Below, in pieces: positions 1 to 5,603 of a DNA stretch of 6,487 nt (the stretch's first letter is position 1; every line of letters begins with the position of its first letter). The translations under genes were made by a program, and so were the position numbers. The notes beneath the pieces are model-generated. The model had not been told where the DNA came from. It saw nothing but the letters and a program-made list of their open reading frames with translations, and ran no database searches. The stretch comes from Bacteroidales bacterium UBA1237. GTDB taxonomy: Bacteria > Bacteroidota > Bacteroidia > Bacteroidales > UBA932. Location: contig DBWN01000224.1 of assembly GCA_002308935.1 (NCBI GenBank), positions 1 through 6,487 on the forward strand, read 5' to 3'.

Positions 1-25
1 TCAAGGACTTTTTGGTCACCCTCAT
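1..25 (-). CDS. Possible start of a third gene in the sigma/anti-sigma operon (partial)
   Basis: Reading leftward, an ATG at 25-23 opens a frame that runs off the window edge and encodes MRVTKKSL. A short basic N-terminus of this kind is how many secreted proteins and lipoproteins begin, but the hydrophobic part is outside the window. The ATG lies 28 bases after the stop codon of the barrel protein gene, on the same strand, with no clear hairpin between them. An AGGCGG stretch directly before it is a weak ribosome-binding candidate. It would be a third co-transcribed gene. Only eight codons are visible, so the gene itself is uncertain and its function cannot be assigned. Confidence 0.4.
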
Positions 26-53
26 CCGCCTGTTATATATTGTAATAGGGTGT

Positions 54-1334
54 CTATTTGATGTCGAACCTGAAGCCCGCCTCAAGATTCATAAGAAGCG
101 GCATCTGGGTCCTGATGCTAGTCGGTTGACCACAATCGAAGTAATATCTCAAGCTGGGATCAAAGTACAGGTTCAAGCCGCCAGCGATACGGAACTGGAG
201 TCCAATACCGGCAGTAGCGGAGAACTGGACACCGTCCACGCTCTGATGGTAGTGGGCATCTGAAGGAGATGCCGGAATACGGTATTTGTTCGCGACAGCC
301 TTCTCGACAGTGCCTCCTGCGTAAGAATAGAATCCAAGTCTGTCGTTCGAGAAGAATGTGTAATATATATTGACAGGAATACCGACATAGTGAAGGGTGT
401 TGTGAATGTCAGCATTCACCTTCCGAACAATCTCTCCATTGTTCACTTCAGTATAGATTCCATTGAACGTCCTCTGAAGCCTTGAGTAGCTGATACCCGT
501 TCCGATGGACCATCTTGGTGAAAGTCCGATTCTCACCCCAAGTCCGACAGAGTAAGGTATGGAGTAATTGCTCTCCTTGCTGACCTCCTGGACAGAAGAT
601 TCCGTGGGAGCTGCACCTGGAGCCAGACGAGGATTGAAACCGGCTGTGGGTGAAGGGGAACCGTTGCTCTGGACATCACCTCCCAAAGAAATGGAAATGC
701 CTCTTCCGGTTTCATCATGCGAATCTTCCCATTCCATCATGGCAAAAGGATCGACAAAAGCCGTCTCCTTGTCTTGCGCAGATTGAACGGGTTGCGATAT
801 CGCTGTGCGAGTTTCTTCTTCGGGAATATTGTTGTCAACGGCCTGCTCGGTAATCTCTTCCTCCTGTGGAAGAATCACCTCAGGCTCCTCGGCAATACTT
901 ACGACGGGCTCCTTTCCGGTGCCATTCAACTGAACGGGAGCCTTGGCTGCAGGACGTGAAGGAAGAACCTGTGCAATAGCTGAAGATGGGGTTTCCTTTT
1001 CAACGACTGCAAACGCGGCATCCTGCCCGTTTTCAGAAGACAACGTCTCCGGACGGGTCGTGATCATTTCTTCTTGGCTTTCTGCGACAAGAGCGGCCTT
1101 GGGAGTTTCCGCACCGGGCTTCCCTCCGAGAAGGAATACCCCGACTGCGATTGCAGCTGCAGCAGAGGCGACAGCACCGGCCCACCTCAGCACCACGATA
1201 CGCCTGCGCCTTGCGGCAGCCGCATCGAGACGTGAGGATACGGAGTTCCACACACGGGAGGGAACCTCCTCCTGTGCGTTCTCCATCATTGACCTGATCA
1301 AAAGGTCAAAATCCTTATTGCTGTCTGTCTGCAT
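54..1334 (-). CDS. Dual membrane-spanning anti-sigma factor with C-terminal outer-membrane beta-barrel (Dma-like)
   Basis: This 426-residue protein probably holds the adjacent sigma factor inactive and responds to the state of the outer membrane. Residues 1-45 form a short cytoplasmic head (FDLLIRSMMENAQEEVPSRVW) of the type seen in Bacteroidota anti-sigma proteins, ending in a basic RRRR patch. Residues 46-70 are one Ala/Val/Leu-rich transmembrane helix. Residues 71-210 are a disordered, Pro/Glu/Gln-rich periplasmic linker. Residues 211-426 alternate like a PorT/OmpA-type barrel with about eight strands (near 211-220, 257-270, 275-290, 312-328, 332-347, 366-382, 386-399, 412-425). An even strand count places both barrel ends in the periplasm, as the linker requires. 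There is no cleavable signal peptide, so the chain would stay anchored in both membranes. It starts one base after the sigma gene with no close Shine-Dalgarno, suggesting translational coupling. The architecture matches Dma proteins of Bacteroides; the function is inferred. Confidence 0.85.
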   Translation of the reverse strand: MQTDSNKDFDLLIRSMMENAQEEVPSRVWNSVSSRLDAAAARRRRIVVLRWAGAVASAAAAIAVGVFLLGGKPGAETPKAALVAESQEEMITTRPETLSSENGQDAAFAVVEKETPSSAIAQVLPSRPAAKAPVQLNGTGKEPVVSIAEEPEVILPQEEEITEQAVDNNIPEEETRTAISQPVQSAQDKETAFVDPFAMMEWEDSHDETGRGISISLGGDVQSNGSPSPTAGFNPRLAPGAAPTESSVQEVSKESNYSIPYSVGLGVRIGLSPRWSIGTGISYSRLQRTFNGIYTEVNNGEIVRKVNADIHNTLHYVGIPVNIYYTFFSNDRLGFYSYAGGTVEKAVANKYRIPASPSDAHYHQSVDGVQFSATAGIGLQFRIAGGLNLYFDPSLRYYFDCGQPTSIRTQMPLLMNLEAGFRFDIK

Positions 1335-1335
1335 C

Positions 1336-1914
1336 TTAATATTTCTTTATCTTCTCCTGCAACATGTTCCTGGCCCTCAAAAGCTGGGATCTTGAAGTAG
1401 CCTCGGTTATTCCGAGAGCGGCTGCGATCTCCTTGTGGTTATACCCTTCGATGACGGACATGTTGAACACCGCCCTGTAACCAGAGGGAAGTTCGGATAT
1501 CATCTTCATCAGTTCCTTGAAACCGATATTCTGTATCTGCGTCGTCAAATCACTGCTGACATTCCATGCGGTCTCAAGGTCATCACTCATCTTCAAGGCA
1601 TCCACCTTTCTGAGGGACATCAGTGCAGTATTGACAAAGATCTTACGTGCCCACCCTTCAAATGAACCTTCTCCCGAAAACGTGTCCAGCTTCGTGAAAA
1701 GTGTCACGAATCCGTCCTGCAGCACGTCCTCGGCAGAATCCCGGTCGCCCATATACCTTATGCATAGAGCGAACATTTTAGGAGAAAGAGCGTCATAAAG
1801 TTTCTTCTGAGCGCTTCTGGAGCCGTTTTTGCACTCCTCCACCAAATTCAGAACAGTGTCCTTTTCCCCCCGGGACCTTTCGTTTGTGGTGTCATCCCGC
1901 TTATTAAGATGCAT
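1336..1914 (-). CDS. ECF-family RNA polymerase sigma factor (sigma-70 family)
   Basis: This 192-residue protein is a two-domain group 4 (ECF) sigma factor that directs RNA polymerase to a specific promoter set. Region 2 spans about residues 22-105, with the core-binding and -10 recognition segment IRYMGDRDSAEDVLQDGFV followed by GSFEGWARKIFVNTALMSLRK. Region 4 spans about 135-190, with helix-turn-helix HKEIAAALGITEATSRSQLL for -35 recognition. No region 3 or C-terminal extension is present. I chose the ATG at 1914 because GGAGG sits five bases upstream, an unusually good Shine-Dalgarno for this phylum, and because it gives the usual ECF length. The frame stays open for 41 more codons upstream, but those would cross the likely promoter. 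The gene is separated by one base from its probable anti-sigma partner, so the two are one operon, possibly autoregulated. Confidence 0.95.
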   Translation of the reverse strand: MHLNKRDDTTNERSRGEKDTVLNLVEECKNGSRSAQKKLYDALSPKMFALCIRYMGDRDSAEDVLQDGFVTLFTKLDTFSGEGSFEGWARKIFVNTALMSLRKVDALKMSDDLETAWNVSSDLTTQIQNIGFKELMKMISELPSGYRAVFNMSVIEGYNHKEIAAALGITEATSRSQLLRARNMLQEKIKKY

Positions 1915-1918
1915 TTTT

Positions 1919-1923
1919 CCTCC
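1919..1923 (-). promoter_or_regulatory. Shine-Dalgarno site of the sigma factor gene
   Basis: On the minus strand GGAGG lies four bases before the ATG at 1914 (spacer bases 1915-1918). Most other starts in the window have only A-rich leaders, so this site decides the start of the sigma gene in favour of 1914 over in-frame upstream ATGs at 1935 and 2037. Confidence 0.75.
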
Positions 1924-2034
1924 CGAACGTTGCATGAAATGATACAATTGATATTCACCAATGTTCCCTGTAATAATCGGCTTTGCCTGCCATTCCCGGC
2001 ACAAAGCGGACAGGAAAAACGCTTCCACAAATTT

Positions 2035-2042
2035 CAAAATTA
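2035..2042 (-). promoter_or_regulatory. Candidate -7 promoter element of the sigma/anti-sigma operon
   Basis: The minus strand reads TAATTTTG, a full match to the Bacteroidota housekeeping -7 consensus TAnnTTTG. It would place transcription start near 2029 and give a leader of about 115 bases before the sigma gene. No TTTG is found at the normal 19-21 base spacing upstream, so the -33 element is missing or poor, which would suit an activated or alternative-sigma promoter. Short AT-rich matches arise by chance, so confidence is moderate. Confidence 0.4.
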
Positions 2043-2044
2043 CT

Positions 2045-2061
2045 CATTTTTGTCGAAAATG
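2045..2061. promoter_or_regulatory. Inverted repeat CATTTT-N5-AAAATG between the divergent promoters
   Basis: Two perfect 6-base arms (2045-2050 and 2056-2061) flank the 5-base centre TGTCG. The repeat lies in the 22 bases separating the two opposed -7 boxes, where a dimeric regulator could contact both promoters. The site is short and AT-rich, so an operator role is inference. Confidence 0.3.
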
Positions 2062-2064
2062 CAC

Positions 2065-2072
2065 TATTTTTG
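2065..2072 (+). promoter_or_regulatory. Candidate -7 promoter element of the TPR-EnvC operon
   Basis: TATTTTTG matches the Bacteroidota -7 consensus TAnnTTTG in full. Transcription would start near 2078, giving a leader of about 48 bases. The nearest upstream TTTG (2049-2052) is only 12 bases away, against the usual 19-21, so the -33 element is not convincing. Confidence 0.45.
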
Positions 2073-2091
2073 TATTGGTGGTAATGTCGCC

Positions 2092-2109
2092 GGAAGGCCA
2101 TGCCCTTCC
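2092..2109 (+). promoter_or_regulatory. Leader hairpin upstream of the TPR gene
   Basis: GGAAGG (2092-2097) pairs with CCTTCC (2104-2109) around a 6-base loop CCATGC. No T-run follows, so it is not a terminator. It lies 16 bases before the ATG, inside the predicted leader transcript, and is followed by the perfect 10-base palindrome ATGATATCAT (2113-2122). It could affect mRNA stability or translation initiation; no known riboswitch or leader family is recognised. Confidence 0.3.
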
Positions 2110-2125
2110 ATAATGATATCATCGG

Positions 2126-3790
2126 ATGAAAAAAAGTACACATATCATATTGTCGCTCCTCTGGACTTTGGCTCTCATGATACCTTCCATGGAACAAGCG
2201 AAGGGACAGAACCTGGTAGATGGAGTGCAATTGTTCACTGACCGCAAATACTCTCAAGCTCTGGAGATCTTCAAGAAACTCACCACGGCTGAACCCGACA
2301 ATGACGCCGCATGGTATTACCGTGGACTGTCGGAGCTTTACTCCAGAAACGTCCAGGACGCGGAATCCTCCCTCAAAAGGGCGGTTCAGCTGGACAGCAC
2401 AAACTACTGGTACAGGGACAGGCTGGCTATGGCCTATACCATGATGCGCCAACCTCAGAAGACCATTGCGGAGTATGAAAAGCTTCTTGAGGACTTCCCG
2501 AAGAAAACGGACTTGTACTATTCACTCGTGAACCTCTACCTGCAGACCGGCCAAACGGAGAAAGTCCTCGAGACCCTGGACAATATCGAAATGATCCAAG
2601 GGAAGAGCGACCCTACCGTGATGACGAGATTCGAGATTCTTCTCCAGCAAGGCAAAGCGGATGAAGCGTATGCAGGACTGAAGGAATACAATGAAGAATT
2701 CGCGTCTCCCCAAGTCCTCACCATGCTTGGCGACCATGAAATAAGCGCTTATCACGACTCCCTCGCCATCTTGTACTATAACGAGGCGCTCAATCTCGAC
2801 AAGGATTACTCCCCCGCCAGACTGGGCATCGCAGAAGCCTACCGTGTCATGAAGCGTTATGACGAATACTTCCCCTCTTTGAACTCAATACTGGGTGACA
2901 AGGTCATAACAGCAGAAGCCAAGAACAGTTACATCCAGGCGCTGATGCAGCACACGGAACCGCGTTTCATCCAAACACACAAGGAGCAGCTCGATTCCTC
3001 GATAAACCTTGCACTCAGTACCCATCCGTCCGACTCTGCCCTCACGGAGACCGCAGGTGTCTACTATTACAGGACAGGAAGGCCGGAAAAGACCAAGGAC
3101 CTGTTCCGCTCAAACATGTCCGCCAATCCCGGCAACATCGGTGCCGCAGTCACTTACCTTCAGGTGCTGAGCACTCTCCAAGAATGGGACGAACTGTCCA
3201 AAGAAAGCCAGGAGGCCTACAAAAGGTTCCCTGATGAGCCCGGATTCCTTGAGATGGCAAGCAGTGCAGAATACAACAAAGGAAACTACGAGGGCGTGAT
3301 ACGCCTGTCAGAACAGATGTTGCAACAGGCTAAGGGAGACAGCACCGCCACCCTGTACGCTCTTTCGACCTTGGGTGACATGTACCATCAGATCGGTAAT
3401 TCGAAGATGGCATACAAGGCTTACGAAAAAGCCTTGAAAGTCAACCCTGATTATGCGCCCGTTCTCAACAACTATGCTTATTATCTGTCTGTTGAAGGGA
3501 AGAGTCTCGGTAAGGCATACAAGATGAGCAAGAAGACCATCGAGCAGGAGCCGGACAACGCCACATATCTCGACACCTTCGCCTGGATCCTCCACCTCCA
3601 GGGAAAGGACATCGAAGCCAAGCCCCTCTTCAAGCATGCGATGCTGTACGGAGGGAAGGACAGCTCCACCATCCTTGAGCACTATGCGATAGTCCTCGAA
3701 GCTTTGGGTGAGAACGATCTTGCCGCAAGTTACCGCCTGCAGGCAAAGAACAAGGCTGCAGAAGAGGAAAAAAACGGACAGGCACAATAA
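2126..3790 (+). CDS. Secreted tetratricopeptide-repeat protein
   Basis: This 554-residue protein has an N-terminal signal peptide: basic MKKS, a hydrophobic core IILSLLWTLALMIP, and a likely signal peptidase I cut after AKG near residue 27. No lipobox cysteine is present, so it is expected in the periplasm rather than as a lipoprotein. The rest is almost entirely helical TPR repeats. Clear copies lie near 30-90 (FTDRKYSQALEIFKKL, then a repeat ending AVQLDSTN), 95-155, 212-245, 310-335 and 408-442 (YHQIGNSKMAYKAYEKALKV). A conserved C-terminal pair follows (NNYAYYLS near 448-455 and YLDTFAWIL near 481-489). The tail after 535 is charged and probably unstructured. TPR arrays are protein-binding scaffolds and no enzyme motif is visible. 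It is the first gene of an operon with the EnvC-like gene 7 bases downstream, suggesting an envelope or cell-wall role. The start has no Shine-Dalgarno, but the signal peptide fixes it. Confidence 0.9.
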   Translation: MKKSTHIILSLLWTLALMIPSMEQAKGQNLVDGVQLFTDRKYSQALEIFKKLTTAEPDNDAAWYYRGLSELYSRNVQDAESSLKRAVQLDSTNYWYRDRLAMAYTMMRQPQKTIAEYEKLLEDFPKKTDLYYSLVNLYLQTGQTEKVLETLDNIEMIQGKSDPTVMTRFEILLQQGKADEAYAGLKEYNEEFASPQVLTMLGDHEISAYHDSLAILYYNEALNLDKDYSPARLGIAEAYRVMKRYDEYFPSLNSILGDKVITAEAKNSYIQALMQHTEPRFIQTHKEQLDSSINLALSTHPSDSALTETAGVYYYRTGRPEKTKDLFRSNMSANPGNIGAAVTYLQVLSTLQEWDELSKESQEAYKRFPDEPGFLEMASSAEYNKGNYEGVIRLSEQMLQQAKGDSTATLYALSTLGDMYHQIGNSKMAYKAYEKALKVNPDYAPVLNNYAYYLSVEGKSLGKAYKMSKKTIEQEPDNATYLDTFAWILHLQGKDIEAKPLFKHAMLYGGKDSSTILEHYAIVLEALGENDLAASYRLQAKNKAAEEEKNGQAQ

Positions 3791-3797
3791 AAAACAA

Positions 3798-5036
3798 ATG
3801 ATGAAGGTTCCCAAAATTCTTCTGCCGTTGATTCTCGCCATCTCTCTGGCGGGAGTCACATCTTTCGCGCAGAACACCAAGGAGCAGGAGTCAAAGAAGG
3901 CAAAACTTGAAAAGGACATCGCAATCATAGACGCCCAGCTCAAGGAGAACAGCAAAAAGACGGGAACCGCCCAATCATCACTCGCCCTTATCCAAAAGCA
4001 GATAGAGAACCGTAAGGAACTCCTTGCAGAAAGCGAAAAGGAAATCTCTCGTCTCGGCAAAGAAATCGCCGCAAAACAGGCTGAGATCGACATCATACAG
4101 GCAAGGCTGGACACACTCTCCGCCTATTATTCCAAACTCGTAAAGAACGCATTCAAGAACAGGGACGCGAAGGTCTGGTACATGTACATCCTCGCAAGCG
4201 AAAACATAGGCCAGGCTTTCAGGCGCATCGGATATCTGAGAGGCCTCTCAACAAAGATGAACACCCAGGCGGAGAAGATCATGGCCGCCAAAGAGGAACT
4301 TGAACAGGAGACCCAGAAGCTCCTGGTCCTGAAAGAAGAGGCCGAAGTCCTACGCAAACAGAGGGAGAACGAGATGTCCAAACTCAAGGCCGAGGAAGCT
4401 CAGTCACAGACTCTGATCGCATCCTTGAGAAAAGAGAAGAACAAATACCAGAGCGAGCTGAACCAGAAGCGCAAGCAGATGGAAGCTCTCAACAAGGAGA
4501 TACAACGTATAATAAGGGAAGCCCAGCAACAGCAGGCGAGAGCCTCCTCTTCGTCTTCCTCCAAGAGCTCCACCTCCAAAAAGAGCTCATCCTCAACTCC
4601 TTCCAACAAGACTGTCATCGACCAGACGCTCAATGCCGAGTTCGCGAAGAACAAAGGCAAACTCCCTTGGCCTGTGGACGGACCTGTCGTTGAGAAGTAC
4701 GGCCAGCGTTTCCATCCGGTATACAAGAATGTCAAACTCCCATTCAATGACGGAATAAGCATAGCCGTCTCCCCCGGCACCTCGGTCAAAGCGATATTCG
4801 ACGGAACAGTCCAAAGGATAGCGATCATACCGGGTTACAACCAGTGCGTGATTGTGCAGCACGGGAACTACTTCTCGATGTACTGCAAACTCGGTTCGAC
4901 CAGCGTCAAAGTCGGGGACAAGATCAAGACGGGCCAGGTGCTCGGAACCGTGGATACCATAAACGGTGAGACACAGCTGCACCTGCAGATTTGGAGCGGA
5001 ACGACACCTCAGAATCCCGAACTCTGGTTGAAATAG
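3798..5036 (+). CDS. EnvC-like murein hydrolase activator with degenerate LytM (M23) domain
   Basis: From the ATG at 3798 this is a 412-residue periplasmic protein. The signal peptide (MMKVPKILLPLILAISLAGVTSFA, cut before QNTK) fixes the start here or at the next codon; longer forms put 30 basic residues in front. Residues about 27-245 are long coiled coil, interrupted near 125-150 (WYMYILASENIGQAFRRIGYL) as in the EnvC hairpin. A Ser/Lys-rich linker covers about 250-268 and a LytM/M23 domain about 288-412. Active M23 enzymes bind zinc through HxxxD and HxH; here the equivalent positions read N317...S321 and H395-L-Q397, and the Y-x-H-L histidine is K364. The domain should therefore be catalytically dead. 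EnvC-type proteins instead activate cell-wall amidases at division, in Escherichia coli under FtsEX control. FtsEX and an amidase are not in the window, so the partner is unknown. The gene is co-transcribed with the TPR gene. Confidence 0.9.
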   Translation: MMKVPKILLPLILAISLAGVTSFAQNTKEQESKKAKLEKDIAIIDAQLKENSKKTGTAQSSLALIQKQIENRKELLAESEKEISRLGKEIAAKQAEIDIIQARLDTLSAYYSKLVKNAFKNRDAKVWYMYILASENIGQAFRRIGYLRGLSTKMNTQAEKIMAAKEELEQETQKLLVLKEEAEVLRKQRENEMSKLKAEEAQSQTLIASLRKEKNKYQSELNQKRKQMEALNKEIQRIIREAQQQQARASSSSSSKSSTSKKSSSSTPSNKTVIDQTLNAEFAKNKGKLPWPVDGPVVEKYGQRFHPVYKNVKLPFNDGISIAVSPGTSVKAIFDGTVQRIAIIPGYNQCVIVQHGNYFSMYCKLGSTSVKVGDKIKTGQVLGTVDTINGETQLHLQIWSGTTPQNPELWLK

Positions 5037-5044
5037 ACAAACTC

Positions 5045-5068
5045 AAGGCCCCCTTTCGGAGGCCTTTT
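5045..5068 (+). terminator. Rho-independent terminator of the TPR-EnvC operon
   Basis: A hairpin pairs AAGGCC (5045-5050) with GGCCTT (5061-5066), extended inward by two further G-C pairs past a single C-A mismatch, with a TTTC loop. It is followed by TTTTCGTTTC and begins eight bases after the stop of the EnvC-like gene. It sits between convergent genes. Read on the minus strand the stem is intact but is followed by TTGAGTTTG, a poor T-tract, so it would end nrdDG transcripts less efficiently, if at all. Confidence 0.8.
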
Positions 5069-5090
5069 CGTTTCACTTCTCACACGGTCA

Positions 5091-5603
5091 TCATCTCAAG
5101 GGAACCAACGGGACGGTTCCCGGAATAGTGTCATCGGGTTTTCCTTTGAGATAAATTATCCTCTGGTTCGGACTTCCCCGGAAAAGAAGCTGTGTGTCCC
5201 TCTGTTCCAGAATGAACGGGCCGTCAACAAGAACGTCAAGATACTGGAGAAGCTGGGCCATATGAGGGTCCGCTTGAATCTCTTCGATTGTGAATCCGGT
5301 CCAGCACCATATCGTCTTGTCTGTTTCCTCTTTTATTCTTTTGGCCAATGCTGTGAAAGCGTCAACCTGATAGAACGGATCTCCTCCTGAGAAGGTGACA
5401 TCGCTCATCGAGTCCGATACGATCAGGTCGAAAAGGTCGTCCACGCTCATCCATTTGCCGCCGTTCATGTCCCATGACTGCGGATTGTGGCAGCCTTTGC
5501 AATGATGCAGGCAGCCTGCACAGTAAATGGCCGTCCGGAATCCGGGTCCGTCGGCCATTGTCTGCTCGATGATATCGAGTACTCTGATCTTGTCGGTAAC
5601 CAT
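5091..5603 (-). CDS. nrdG: Anaerobic ribonucleoside-triphosphate reductase activating protein (radical SAM)
   Basis: This 170-residue enzyme uses a [4Fe-4S] cluster and S-adenosylmethionine to create the glycyl radical on NrdD, switching on oxygen-free dNTP synthesis in the cytoplasm. The cluster motif is CLHHCKGC at C31, C35 and C38, the CX3CX2C spacing of a radical SAM activase, followed by HNPQSWD. An extra cysteine, C28, lies three residues before the motif. The SAM-binding glycine motif is FSGGDPFY near 71-78, and DVLVDGPF near 123-130 fits the C-terminal core of the family. The length is slightly above that of the roughly 154-residue Escherichia coli protein. The start ATG shares one base with the stop of nrdD (TAATG), a tight coupling that supports the start and the stoichiometric partnership. 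The gene is the last of its operon on this strand. Confidence 0.96.
   Translation of the reverse strand: MVTDKIRVLDIIEQTMADGPGFRTAIYCAGCLHHCKGCHNPQSWDMNGGKWMSVDDLFDLIVSDSMSDVTFSGGDPFYQVDAFTALAKRIKEETDKTIWCWTGFTIEEIQADPHMAQLLQYLDVLVDGPFILEQRDTQLLFRGSPNQRIIYLKGKPDDTIPGTVPLVPLR

Noticed and set aside
943..1395. Plus-strand open frame of 150 codons opposite the barrel gene
   Set aside because: It is an Ala/Arg/Ser-rich antisense of the linker and membrane helix coding region, with no start signal or domain.
1915..2037. 41-codon upstream extension of the sigma factor
   Set aside because: The extension has no sigma-like sequence, would overlap the candidate -7 box, and the start at 1914 has a near-ideal Shine-Dalgarno.
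1955..2452. Minus-strand 165-codon frame over the start of the TPR gene
   Set aside because: It covers the divergent promoter region and opposes the signal peptide and first TPR of a clear gene; no domain is seen.
3708..3797. Upstream start for the EnvC-like gene inside the TPR gene
   Set aside because: It would put 30 basic residues before an otherwise textbook signal peptide and overlap the TPR gene by 83 bases; the ATG at 3798 is preferred.
3308..4114. Long minus-strand open frame (268 codons) across the TPR/EnvC junction
   Set aside because: It lies opposite two well-supported genes, is rich in Ser/Leu/Phe as expected of the antisense of Lys/Glu-rich coiled-coil coding, and has no recognisable domain.
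4543..4602. Serine-codon repeat in the EnvC-like gene as a slippage or phase-variation tract
   Set aside because: The codons vary (tcc, tct, tcg, agc, tca) so there is no long homopolymer or exact tandem repeat; it is simply a flexible Ser/Lys linker.
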